In this document: in pieces, positions 35,640-46,816 of the stretch | Numbering within the stretch: position 1 is the first letter of the stretch | Layout of the letters: the number at the start of each line of letters is the position of its first letter | Assembly (NCBI RefSeq): GCF_000340215.1 | Contig: NW_006921539.1 | Coordinates: 3,373,624-3,437,623, forward strand | Source: Pseudocercospora fijiensis CIRAD86 | Taxonomy: Eukaryota; Ascomycota; Dothideomycetes; Mycosphaerellales; Mycosphaerellaceae | Length of the DNA stretch: 64,000 bases | Direction of reading: 5' to 3' | Notes under the pieces: model-generated | What the model was told of the DNA's origin: nothing | Database searches by the model: none | Seen by the model: only the letters and a program-made list of their open reading frames with translations | Position numbers and translations under genes: made by a program

Positions 35640-38600
35640 ATAAGCTCTAGCGAAAGCGAGCATTACGAATTAGCGGAATCTTTAGAATCTAATAACCTAC
35701 TAGACCCTATTAACGAAGAAATCAGGCGACGACTAGTTATTATAAGCGCTATCGAACTAGGGGCTGTCGAGCCTTCTACGCCCGAGGCCCTCTATAATGT
35801 CGTTATAAAGATAATTTAGGGGCAAACTAATCTTCTCCGTTAGAATAGGCGTCGCCCGCTAGAGCTAGGAAGCAGTAGGAACCCTCTATTTAAAGGGTAG
35901 AACGCTACGGCGCACGTAGAACGCTTTAAGGACAACTTAGCCGAGTACGGACTCGAAGAGGAGTCGGACTAGTACAAGGTCCGGTCCTTTACGAGGACTA
36001 CTATTACTAAGCTTTACCGAACCCTTAGAACCCTAGTTAGCTACCTAGAAAAGGACGACAAGTCTAATACCGACTAGGAGGTCTTTAAGCAGGCCTTTAT
36101 AAGGGAGTATCGGGATCGCGATAGCCGTCGCATTAAAGGCAGTCGTACGTAGCTTAAGAACCTCTATATAGAGAGGCGCACCGAAGATAACGACCTAAAG
36201 GAGTACGTCCGCGAGTTTGTTAAGTTAGCGGACGGTATCGACTAGTAGGACCTCGAGAATTCTTAGAGAACGAGGCTGCTCCTTAAAGGGTTGCCGTAGT
36301 CTACGGCTAAGCGTGTCTTCCGTCGCTATAAGCTTAGCGAAGCCAATTCCGAGACCTTTAGGAAGTATAAAGAGGTCCTAGAGGCTGTTAAGGACGACAT
36401 TAACAGCTCCGCTAACGCAAAGAAGTTTATTTACGGCGAGGACCGGAATAACCTAGCCTAGGTAAGGAACGATGCCTCGGGAACTAGAGGGCCTAAGTTT
36501 CTTCCTAAATCGTAAAGTAGTCCTAGTACCGTAACTCCTACTATTACTAAGCATTCTTAGGACGTTGCGGACTTAGCTAAATCCCTAGCCTAGCTCAACC
36601 TTAATGCGAAAGCACTATAGCGAGTTAGGGAGGTCCTTAACGCTAGTATACTAAAGGATATACTACTAGTCTACTAGGTCTCCGATCCTAACTACCCTAA
36701 GGCCCCTTTAGTTAACGTCTACGCTATACGGAAGATCTATTCTAACTTAGATAGCAAGTGCTAGATATGCGGCGGTTTCAAATATGTTTAATTAGACTGC
36801 CCTATCTAGAAGGAGCTTCTTAAGAGGAAGCTCGTTATATAAGTAAATAGTCGGTTCTACTATACCGATACCGGCGATAAGATTAACTTTAAGTAGGATC
36901 GTAGAGCTCCGAAGCTGCCTTAACTTAGGAGTCTTCTAGAGAAGAAGTATAGTAGCAAGATCGAGTTTAAGGACACTAGGAATAGTACCCTCGCCGCTAT
37001 TACTAAACGAGAAACTTAGAAGGTTAGGGCAAAACAGGTTAAGGAGCGGAGCAGTAATAGTACTACTAAGCCTATTAAAGTCAACTTTGTGTCTTAGGAC
37101 CCGGACGCAGTTACTAATGTTTACGCGGTTACTAAGAACAGTATAGATGTCTACGCTGCTATAAGGTCCTAAACCTAGTCCTAGGGCAAGGGCAAGAGCC
37201 CGTAGAACCCTACCCGCCCTAGTGCGGCAGCCCCTACTAGGATACTTAAGAAGTAGGCAGCTAATAAGGCTAAGAAACAGCGAGAATTAGTCGCTAAGAC
37301 TAAAACACTCTAGACAGCTAAAGACCGTATAACCCGAGCTAGTATAGCTACTCCGGAGGTACTAGAAACTCTAGATATCGATATAGAGGATGCTGCTACC
37401 GACCTTAGTAGTACCCTAGGCCTAGCTAACCCGCCGGCCTATAAGCGAAAGTTAGCCGACCTAAAGAGCTTTCGCTTTAATAGGTATATAAAGAAGTATA
37501 GCGCCGGGCCTACTAACTCTTACGATACGAAGGCAAATGCTCTCTTCTAGGCTTTATAGTTCCTAGACCTTAAGTCTAACGTGTCTATAGGAGAGCTTCT
37601 AGTATACAGTTTGCCTACTAACCTGTTCTAGAGCCGGATTCCTAACGATGCTACCTTTATAAAAGACCTTGCAGCCCTCTAACGCAAACAGGGGCGAGAG
37701 GACTATATCGACGTCTCTTCCCTATAGTTCCTTCCTAAATTTTTAGGGGCCTAGGAGTTAGTAGAAGGCGAATTAGTGACCTACGAGAGCTAGGAGACTA
37801 TCGATAATACTAACGAAGAGGGGATTAAGAAGATAGGCCGAGGGGATAATAATAATGCCGACTCTGCTTCGGTTTTAGTTTCTATTAAGGCTGTCCGATT
37901 TACTAGCTAACAAATCGGTCGAGTAGGACTACCTCGACCTAAGGAACTTTACTCTATCCCTAATAATATAGACCTTTCCGTAGTTACCCGTTCCTTTACT
38001 GTCGTTCCCGCTATCTATATTTAAGTTACTATTAGAAGCTATAGTTAGCAGTTGCTAGCAATGCTTAATAATAGTTTAGAGTTACTTATTATAAGTAAGC
38101 GCTAGGCTAAACAGCTCCGACTGCTAATAAACAGAGATATTTCCCTTAGTATATAGGGAGTAAATAGGGAGGTTGCGCTAGTAGGTGCCTACTATAATGT
38201 TATAGTAAACGCTTTCGGCATATACTTTTTCTTTACCTTCTAGATTGCCGCTAACCCGAATACGCTAATTATTCTAGGTCGTCTATAGTCTCGTATAACC
38301 CGGGATATCTAGCGCAACTGCGACGATAGCTCCTAGAAAGGAACTATCGCTAACTAGAAGGGCAACCGAGTCGTGTTTACTAGTTATATCGGAAACACTA
38401 GCTACAAATCCTACGAGGATATCCTTGCTACTTCTAAACGCTCTTCGGGAAACGCTATAGCGCGGTTGTAAGACCGGTAATCTGCGCTATAAGTTAGTAT
38501 AGCTTAAATAGGTTATATCTAGAGGTGCGCCGCTCCGTACGATAAGGCTAGTTTCTAGGCTCTATACTAAGAAGACGAATGCTCGAAGCGATAGCGAGTA

Positions 38601-38720
38601 TAATAGTATAACGACTACCTAGTATACGAATCTCGGTAATAATACTATCGTAGGCATCGCCGCCGGAAGCGGATCTACCCGAGCCCGAATCCGAACTAAC
38701 TAATTAGAGCGCCGAGCTAA
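35640..38720 (+). pseudogene. element D ORF1: gag with C-terminal protease
   Basis: About 1,026 codons in one frame with only TAG and TAA interruptions. The start is an ATA at 35640 that reads ATG if one RIP change is undone. The gag core contains ATAHVERFKDNLAEYGLEEE and TLRTLVSYLEKDDKS. A CCHC knuckle C-x-I-C-GGFKYV-x-LDC lies near 36762-36800 (His now Tyr). The C-terminal domain LLAMLNNSLELLIISKR ... IILGRLxSRITRDI (about 38040-38300) fits the retropepsin-like domain of this fungal gypsy group, with the ILGRPW end. The frame stops at TAA 38718-38720, which overlaps the pol start as TAATG. Confidence 0.75.
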
Positions 38721-38743
38721 TGCTACCCCGGGGGTGTTATTAG
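38717..38743 (+). promoter_or_regulatory. stop-start hairpin H1 at the gag-pol junction
   Basis: 27-base near-palindrome with outer arms CTAAT and ATTAG and inner arms ACCCC and GGGGT. In RNA the three positions between the arms allow two G-U pairs. The gag stop (TAA 38718-38720) and the pol start (ATG 38720-38722) lie in its 5' arm. Confidence 0.6.
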
Positions 38744-41700
38744 GAATCTAACGTTTTCGCCGGAATTATAAATTAGGATTACTAGCTATATACCTACCGA
38801 CTTAAGGAGACTTCTAATAAAGTTTACGCGCTGTTCTATTACGCTAATCTCCGGGCCTAACGTTAAAGAGAGAGGGCTCGGGTATTACGAGCGGTTAGTA
38901 TATATACCCTATATAAGAGAGTAGCTAATAAGATTAAGCCCGTAAAAGGTAGCGTATATATAACCGATAGGTCTAATCCTAGCGGAAATCCTAACTAGCG
39001 ACAAAAGTGCCTTAACCGCGAAGCGATATTAATACCTAGGGATAGTCTATACGACTAGAGGTATATTACTAAAAAGTTCTCCGCTATTCCTAGGGGATCG
39101 AGGCTAACGCCGGAGAGACTAGCGAATATTAAACCTAGCATCGAGCTTTCGGATCTTAAACTAGATTTACTATACGAGCTTCTATACAACCGCGAAGCCG
39201 TATTAGTATATAACTTTATGTATCTAGGTAGGATTAACCCGGAGGTTGCCCCTCTATAGAGGATCCGAACGATCGAGTATAAGCCTTAGGCTTACCTAGG
39301 GTTTAAGCTAAACCTAAGCCTAAGAGGTATAGTTAAGGACATAATACGGCAGCGTATAAAGGCTAGCACCTTAGAGCCTTCCTATGCCTCGTATCGCAAC
39401 CTATACTTCCTAGTTTAGAAGAAGACAGCTCCTAGGGAACTAAAGAAGTACCGTCTAATTAACGCTATATAAAAGTTTAACGCAGTTACGATTAGAGATA
39501 CTAACCTCCCTCCGGAGACTAATAGGTTCTCGGAAGCTTTTGCTAACTATATTGTAGCCTTACTAGTTAATGTTTTCTCGGGCTACGACTAGATCCCTCT
39601 CTATCCTAATAGCCGCGACCTTACTAGTTTCGAGACATCTCTTAGGCTATATAGACAAACTACCCTTCTATAAGGGGCAACTAACTCCGTAGCCTAGTTC
39701 GTTCGTATTATAAACTAAGTCCTCGCGGCCTATATCTCCTATATAGCGATGCCTTTCCTTAACGATATCGGCATTAAGGGCCCTAAAACTAGGTACGACA
39801 ATAAAGAAGTAGAGCCTAGTATCCGTAGGTTCTTTCTCGAACATATTTAGAACCTCGATAGTGTCCTCTACGACCTAGAGCGAGCTAACCTAACGGTGTA
39901 TAGGGAGAAGCTCTAGCTCCTATATAAGCGAATAAACATTGTCGGGTTTGTAACTAATAAGAACGGCCGCTATCCTAACAATATACGGGTCCTAAAGATT
40001 GTGTCCTAGCCCGACCCTACCTATTAGAAAGATGTCCGGATCTGGCTTAGAGTAGTCTCCTACTTCCGTATCTAGGTCGAAAACTTTGCGTTAGTATGCA
40101 AGCCTCTATACGCCTTACTTAAGAAGGATACAGAGTTTAAATAGACCTCCGTTTACTAAGCCGCTAAGGACAAGGTTACTAAGGCACTTGTTAGCGCGCC
40201 TACGCTTACCTCTATTAACTACTCGGAAGGCGTAGGTCTGCTAATTGTTACTGTCGACTCGAGCGGGGAAGGCTACGGCGAGATACTAATATAGTATAAT
40301 CGTAAGGAGCCCTCCTTACGTTACCCTATCCGGTACGAGTCCGGTCTATAGAAACCTATTAAGGCCCGATACGATACTAGCAAGCGAGAGTGCCTTAGTG
40401 TCTATAAGGCTCTTAAGAAGTTCCGACCTTAGCTCTTTAGAGTATTCTTTCGCCTAGAAGTCGACGCTTAGACGCTAGTCTATTAACTTAACCGTATAGC
40501 CTCCGACCTACCTAACTCTACGATAGCTCGGTAGGTTGCCTAGATCTATTTATTTAATTTCGACGTCTTCTATGTTCCTAGCAAGAAGCACACTAGACCG
40601 GATAGCCTTTCTAGAAGGCCTGCTATAGAAGAAGACATCGCCGAGATAATAGAAGAAGAGGATGTCGACGCGGTTATTAACCGCACCTTCTTTACTACCT
40701 TCTATATTAACGCTATACCGGTAATTACTAGGTCTACTACTAACGACTAACCTAGTAACTAGCCTAACGAAGACTCTGCTACTAACGGCGAGGACTAGGA
40801 CGATACTAAGGTAGGCGAACTAGGTAGGGATAATATCCTTAATAGGGTCTACTCCGACGACTCCTATAATATCGCCTACTTCCTTACCTATACGAAGAGA
40901 GCTCCTAGTCTGTTAAAGAGTTAATACCGTCGGGTTATTCGCTATTCTCGACGATTCCTAGTTAAAGATCGAATCCTTTAGCGACAAGCGATAGTTAATA
41001 TACCTCTCTAGCGTATTATTAACGATCTAGTAGCCCGATAAGAAATCCTTCGCTCCGTTTACGATAAGCTCGGCTACCGGGCGGCGGAGGGCACCTTCGA
41101 TGTCTTTCGTCGACGCTACTAGTAGGACGGCGTATAAGCTAATATCTCCCGCTACTGTAAGAGCTGTCCTAAGTGCAACTTTAGGAATAGCTACCGGCGT
41201 CTAGGAGAGCTACGTATCCCTACTGCCTAGTTAGTTAGGGAGCGGTAGTATAGCGATAGGGTCTATCTTAGCCGCAATAATAGCCTATATATTATTCGAG
41301 AGAGTCTTTCTCGATAGCCGAAGGCCTATTATTTCTATAAGGGTTGCGGTGCTATTAATGCCCGTAATATAGCTACCTTCCTATTTAAGGATCTGTTTTG
41401 CCGCTAGGGAACACCTTACGAGGTTATCTTAGACAACGCTACGAACAATATAGCTAAGGAGGTTTAAGCGCTACTTGTTTCGTACGGGGCGAAGAACGTT
41501 CGCATCTCCCCGTACTATCCCTAGTCGAATGCTATTATTAAGCGCAGCTATCGGTTGTTAATTAATGCCCTATCTAAGATAACTAATAGTAGCGATAGAT
41601 TAATAACTTTCAGGCATCTCCGTTGTCTAGCCCTTCTCTAGGCGGACCGAACTACTATTATCGATACGACTAGACTTATACTAGCGGAACTTATAATTAG

Positions 41701-42463
41701 GAGGGACGCCGTTCTTCCTATTAAATTGTCCTATCGTACGCACGGCGTTTACGATTAGGGGTCTGTTTGTACTAGGGCAGATCTTCTTACCCTACGGGCT
41801 AAGGCTCTTAAGGATATAACTACGACTTCTTAGGAGGGTCTTGCTCGATAGCGTCGCCTTCGGGAGGAAGCTAAGTAGTATTTTAATAACTATAATGCTA
41901 TTAACTAGGAACCTCTAAAGGTTAGGGATCTAGTCCTTCTATACCGGTCCGAACTAGAGTATAGTTACTCCTATAAGCTAGCCTTTAAGTAGAAGGGTCC
42001 TTATAGAGTAAAGGAGGTCCTTTACTCGGGTTCCGTATACCTTCTTTAGGAGCTAGATAGTGCTACCTTAAAGCACTCTCACCCTCGGGCTAATCTAAAG
42101 AAGATCGTTAAGTTACGCGAACCTACCCGCCCTCCGCTAACCGAGGAGGAAGTTAGTGCCTCTATAGACCCTCTGCCGTCCTTAGATGCCTATCGGGAGG
42201 AGGATCCTACCGCTATTCTAGATCCTGTTCTACTTAAGAACTATACCTATCCCTAGATTCGTCTTAGTAAGCTATTAGGAATAACTTAAGAACAAAGGGA
42301 GGGTTATATACGGATTAACTATATATAGAGCGTTTCCGATATTAATTCCGATTCTAATAGTAAACTAGACTTCTAGCTATCTAACTCTAACTCCGAGGAA
42401 CCTAACTAGTCTAGCGATAAAGACCGCCTAGAATTATAGCTAGACGACCCCGAGACTAAATAA
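38720..42463 (+). pseudogene. element D ORF2: pol (reverse transcriptase, RNase H, integrase)
   Basis: 1,247 codons counting TAG and TAA as mutated Gln or Trp. The frame is continuous from the ATG in TAATG. Landmarks: KKYRLINAIQKFNAVTIRD and NVFSGYD (about 39440-39590); the catalytic loop MPFLNDIGIKGP (about 39750-39785), where the first Asp of the DD pair is now Asn through TG to TA. RNase H ends PDSLSRRP (about 40595-40620). Integrase has a YCKSCPKCNF zinc half, VILDNATNN, and SPYYPQSNAIIKRSYRLL, where the catalytic Glu is now Lys by the same kind of change. No chromodomain is seen. The end is TAA at 42461-42463, which may have been TGA in an ATGA overlap. Confidence 0.8.
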
Positions 42464-42724
42464 TCGCATATCCTTTCCTGCCTCTGCTACGTTGCTTTCC
42501 TTGCCTCTATTAACTATTCTCCGCGCTATTAATATAGCGCTGCCCTTTAGCTTTAGTCCTTACTGCCTATTCCTAGTTCCTACGGATATTGATGCTCTTA
42601 GTTATTGCCCTCCTTTGCTTTTACCTTGTCTATTGTTTTGCTCTTTTGTCTTTTGCCTTCGATTAATATTGCTATAGCTTTACTCTTTTTGTATTTCCTT
42701 AGAAAAGAACTGTACGAGGCATAA

Positions 42725-42759
42725 CTTCCGAATAATACCCCGGGGGTAGCATTCGGAAG
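42725..42759 (+). promoter_or_regulatory. hairpin H2
   Basis: Perfect 9-base outer arms CTTCCGAAT and ATTCGGAAG, inner arms ACCCC and GGGGT. Contains TAATA, TAATG if one RIP change is undone. The half-site order is reversed relative to H1, since its reverse complement reads AATGCTACCCC. Confidence 0.55.
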
Positions 42760-43159
42760 CTAGCCGAACCTAACCTCCCGCCCTTCTAGGACTACTTCCC
42801 TCTAGTTTCCTAGTCTCTAGCAACCGCCCTTAGGTAGCAACGATAATAAGATACTCCGCTAAAGAAGATCGTTCCTACCCTAATTAGTATTAGTTACGTA
42901 GGACACTAAGAAAGGGAGGATCCCTCTCCCTTCCTAGCTCTTAGATAGACGTAGCAACCTAGGCCTATAGCCTCTAAGAATAGGGACCTTAGGCCGCTAA
43001 GCTTAGTGTCTAGAAGAAAGAAGAACGCACGGGCTACGTTTATATGCCTGCTACTATAAAAGGTAATGCTGCATCTATAACGATAGTGCTATAGGCTAAT
43101 ATAAGCTACGCTAGGCCTAGGCGATTTGCTCTTAGTTGCCGAGCATCTCTAGAGAAAAG

Positions 43160-43186
43160 CTAATACTACCCCGGGGGTGTTATTAG
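43160..43186 (+). promoter_or_regulatory. hairpin H3
   Basis: ctaatactaccccgggggtg followed by ttattag, the same as H1 except for one TG to TA change. TAA lies at 43161-43163. Confidence 0.55.
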
Positions 43187-43547
43187 TCTTGCTAGCCTTA
43201 CTACTATAGATTACTACTAGGTACTCGAACTAACTAGTTACATTTCGAGTACGCGGGAATCTACGAAAGCTAGAGGTTAATAAAGGCGCGTAGTCGCTAC
43301 TAGCAATTAGCTAGATCGATTGTTAAACTTTAGCTGCCCTACTAACAAAGGAGTCTCGTATATAGCTTTACTTTTTAGAGTCTATATATAATCGTTATCC
43401 GTTTGCTTTACCGGAATATACGGACTACGCTACCTTCGTACCCTATTTAAGGCGAGCCTTCTAAGCTCTTTCTTCTACTCGAGTACTAACTAACTTACTA
43501 CCGCCTACCCCCCCCCCTCTTCTATCTAAACCCTTTAATTATTATTA

Positions 43548-46403
43548 ATAAGCTACGAACGTTTTTGCAAGCTCGTTACTAACTCCTTTCCGCTCCGGTC
43601 GACTAAGATATCTTCCGGCGCCCTAAATCCGCTAGGCGCTAGTAGTAGTAGCAACCTACTAGCCCTAAACCTAGGCGTACTAGTCCCGATCGAAGCCCTA
43701 TCCGATAGCGCCTTAGCTACTACAACTAGCCTCGAGCACTGCTTCTAGATCGTTACCGCCCTTAAAGACCCTTAAGAGAAGATCTAGAACGCTCGCACCC
43801 TACTACGCGTTATTAATAGGAATATTAAGAAGGCTGCTATCTTAGTTACGTACGGCATAAACAACTTACGTTAGTCTATCGGTAAGCGTATCTTTAAGCG
43901 CGAGGTTCTTAACGATATAGATATTAAACAAGCCTTTCCTATCGTCTATAGCCTCGAGACTACTAGCACCTAGATTCGTTTGCGCTTTAAGACCCTCGAC
44001 TAGGCCTTCGAACATTAAGGAGGACTAAGCAGTCTTCCTAAGAGCCTTGTTAACTTCGCCTACGGTAGATAAGAGCGTACTAAGTAGGTCTCTTCGTTCG
44101 TTAATAAGTATAAGGTCCGTCGTTAAGGCGCCGAGCATCTTTCCCGTACTATAATCTATCGTATATCTATCGCGAGTAAGAAGGTAGGTAAGCAGTTACT
44201 TAACTTGTCCTTTACGCTTAACGACTTTACGATAGCCTACTAGAAGAAGCACTACGATGCGATTGTCTAGGTCGATCTTAACGTATAGACAACTAAGGAT
44301 CTACTAAAAGAGAAGGGCTATCGTATTAATAGTACAGGTTTTATTGTTAAAGGTTAAGAGGCTCCTATCGTTAATGTCCTTAAACGCAAGGCTCTTCGCC
44401 TAGAAATAGAGGCCGATACGGCTACTAGTCTCGCGCTCGCTACGGAGATGTAGGCTTAAGACCGTCGCTCGACCCGTAACCGTAAGGTCCCTTAGGAAGT
44501 TAAGGACGAGCGCGCTAAGGCCGAAGCAGCGCGTAAGAAGGCATTGCATGCTCGCTAGGCCCTCCGCAAGGCTACTAAGAAGTATAGCGCCCCTTCTAGT
44601 ACTAACTATAGTACTAACTATAGTAACTCGGATGTTAATATGCTAGATATACTACTAGAAGATGTCTCCTCCGAAGGCTCCTTTAGCGAGCGTAGAGATA
44701 GAGGGCTCTCGCTAATCCTATTAACTAAGAACATCTATAGTTCTTATAAGGGCGACTCTATTACGTACCTTATTACTAAGATCGATATAGTTCCTAAAGC
44801 CGTAATAGGCGAAGCTTCTACCGCCCTCTCTATCTATTAATAGCTCGACGACCTTAGTAAGCTAGGAGAAGAGCCGTTCTCGATATATGCTAACTATATT
44901 AAGAAGGCCGCTAAGGTCTATAGTCTCTATGCTAGTGCTAAGGCGAGTGTCCTCGTCGGTCGCCTATTAAAGATTAGTCGCGAGGTTCCTAATTAAGACG
45001 CCTTCGCTACCCTTAAGGCTAATTAGGCCTATACTAACTAGTTTCCTAGACGCCCTATTGCCGCCCCGACATCTCTAGGACTCTACGCGTTTAACCCTAC
45101 TAGTACTATTACTCGCGCCCTTACGCTAACGGATCGCTAGAGCAAGTTCGTTACCGGTATTCTTAGCTAAGGTACCTCCTTCGATCGCTTTCGCTAGACT
45201 AGTAATACTGTCTTCCCTTAAGTCTTTAGTTAGTTATAAGAGCCTCGTAGAGCATATCTTCCTTTCCTTATCGACCTAATATAGGAAGAGTTTAAGATAT
45301 ACCTTTAGTATATGCGTAATATGCCTAAGTCTAAGCAAGAAGGCCGCAATGCCCTTTAAACTTATAGTATAAGCAACTAAATCGTCCGCTAGTATCCTGC
45401 CCTATAGCTCCTAGCTATCGCCCTTCGACCTAATTACGTATACGAGCTTATCTCTGTCCCTAAGCCTACTAAGTTCTTTAAGGTTAGCGGTACTTACGAG
45501 AACTGTCCTTCTAAGGAGTCTACTCGTCTCGGATAAGATATAGTTAAGCTCGCAGCTAGCGAGAGTGCTAGTTACCTACGTATTAAGGTCTGTCTTATGT
45601 CTAAGGATAAGACTAGCTACTCTACTATTATCGAAGGCATATATTAGCCCGAGGTCTTTACGAACTAGGTTGAGAAGCTTAAGGCTCGTAGCCTAGTCCC
45701 GCTAAGCAAGATCGGCAAGCTTACTAATAAGTACCTTACCGACGACGACCTCGACTATATGTTCGATAGTTAGCCTAATAGTAAAGGGCGTAAAGCGGAG
45801 TAGATCCTTAACCCTCTAAAAGAGTGCGAGGTCTCTATTTAGATGCTATACCTGCTATATAGTAATCTAAAGACTAAAAGCAACCGTATATTAATTAACC
45901 TAGGCTACTCTCGCGTTATTAACGGTACTAAGGTTAAGGGCTACGAGAACTTAACAGTCTCTTAGGTTGCTAAAGCGCACCGCAATCTAACCGCCCTCCT
46001 AGCCTCTAACTCCTTCGTACTATTCGCTTTCCCTACGGCTATCTTAGTCGAAGGCCTCGGTTGTATCTCCGACGCCCTAGTTAGTAGGATTCCTTAGTTA
46101 AGTTACGTTATTTAGAACGAAGTTAAATAGATCCTCTAGCTTAATAACGAGGGACTTAAGGAATATCTATACGATTAGGAGAAAGCTGCGACGGAAAAGG
46201 CTACTAACCTCCTCGTTAATTAAGCTTTCTACGAGGGACAGTACTTCGGTACTAATAGCTTTAACGTATACGGAGGAGATTTCGAGAGCCGACTAGCAGA
46301 TAAGGTTATTGCTAGTAAGGATTACGGCGCGTTAAAGCAATAGTAAGTCTGTATAGTGTTGCCTAGGAAGTTGTTTTTGCATAATTATAGCGTCTAGGAT
46401 TAA
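43548..46403 (+). pseudogene. element D ORF3: unidentified protein of about 950 residues
   Basis: One plus-strand frame from ATA 43548 (ATG before RIP; reads on as SYERFCKLV) to TAA 46401-46403 inside hairpin H4. In the part I read codon by codon (45301-46346) about one codon in 17 is TAG or TAA and none is TGA, which fits a once-coding frame. The translation is rich in Lys, Leu, Ala and Ser. It includes LRQSIGKRIFKREVLNDI, a basic helical stretch ARKKALHARQALRKATKKY, the longest open piece 44640-44840, and FVLFAFPTAILVEGLGC near 46015. I see no reverse transcriptase, integrase, protease, zinc knuckle, signal peptide or convincing transmembrane helix, so it is not an obvious env. Function unknown. 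An earlier stop pair at 46341-46346 could instead be the true end. Confidence 0.6.
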
Positions 46404-46425
46404 TACTACCCCGGGGGTGTTATTA
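46399..46425 (+). promoter_or_regulatory. hairpin H4 at the end of ORF3
   Basis: attaatactaccccgggggt followed by gttatta. TAA 46401-46403 is in frame with ORF3, as in H1 relative to gag. It lies about 110 bases before the 3' LTR. Confidence 0.55.
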
Positions 46426-46518
46426 CAGAGTTCTAAGAATAGCCTTAGCTAAGAGCGCTAAGGATGTATATATGTTTGTTTTAAGCGCGCATAATGTAAA
46501 ACGTGTCTAGTTAGACAC

Positions 46519-46533
46519 GAAGAAAGGGAGGGA
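46519..46533 (+). other. polypurine tract of element D
   Basis: gaagaaagggaggga immediately before the 3' LTR, the expected position of the plus-strand primer. Confidence 0.75.
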
Positions 46534-46812
46534 TATTAGCTAGTAACCGGCCCTATACCTATAGGCTAGTTTTAAGCCTATATAAGAGGCCTCCTTCTAT
46601 AGAGTAGACAGATTACTAACCTCGTATAGCATATTGTTTATGTTACACTTCTACAATGCCTATATTGCAGGGCTCTAGTTATTAGCCTAAGTAACCGTCT
46701 TGTTATCCTATTATACTAAACATAGCTGCCTATATTGCTATAGGTTATGTTACCCTCGGTAGCCTATACTATTACTATAGGTAGTAGTAGTGGTTTTAGT
46801 TTCCGTCCTTTA
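46534..46812 (+). repeat. element D 3' LTR
   Basis: 279 bp copy of 34555-34833. About ten differences, all CA/TA or TG/TA. Confidence 0.9.
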
Positions 46813-46816
46813 CTAT

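Larger units (their letters stand above)
42464..43547 (+). other. stretch between pol and ORF3 of element D
   Basis: Holds hairpins H2 and H3 and a pyrimidine-rich part (42470-42690) whose translations are very hydrophobic in two frames. One frame from 42460 to the TAA of H2 (42735) would give 91 mostly hydrophobic residues. A frame between the ATA of H2 and the TAA of H3 would give 142 residues. Neither is more open than chance in RIP-mutated DNA, so I do not call them as genes. A C-run lies at 43508-43518, as in the leader before gag. Confidence 0.4.
34555..46812 (+). mobile_element. element D: 12.3 kb Ty3/gypsy element with an extra 3' ORF
   Basis: Two 279 bp LTRs (34555-34833 and 46534-46812) differ at about ten sites, all of RIP type. 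Between them on the plus strand are a C-rich leader, a gag-protease frame (35640-38720), a pol frame (38720-42463), a 1.1 kb stretch with two GC-rich near-palindromes, a third unidentified frame (43548-46403), another near-palindrome, and a polypurine tract before the 3' LTR. At 12.26 kb it is roughly twice the usual length of a fungal gypsy element. Confidence 0.85.

Noticed and set aside
38724..38760. GGGGG followed by TGTTATTA as polypurine tract plus LTR start
   Set aside because: The sequences after the four copies are unrelated to each other, and a real equal-length LTR pair with its own polypurine tract was found at 34555-34833 and 46534-46812.
42735..43163. ORF of 142 codons from hairpin H2 to hairpin H3
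   Set aside because: Stop-like codons are as frequent (12 in 142) as in a neighbouring frame, and no motif is seen, so its openness means nothing in RIP-mutated DNA.
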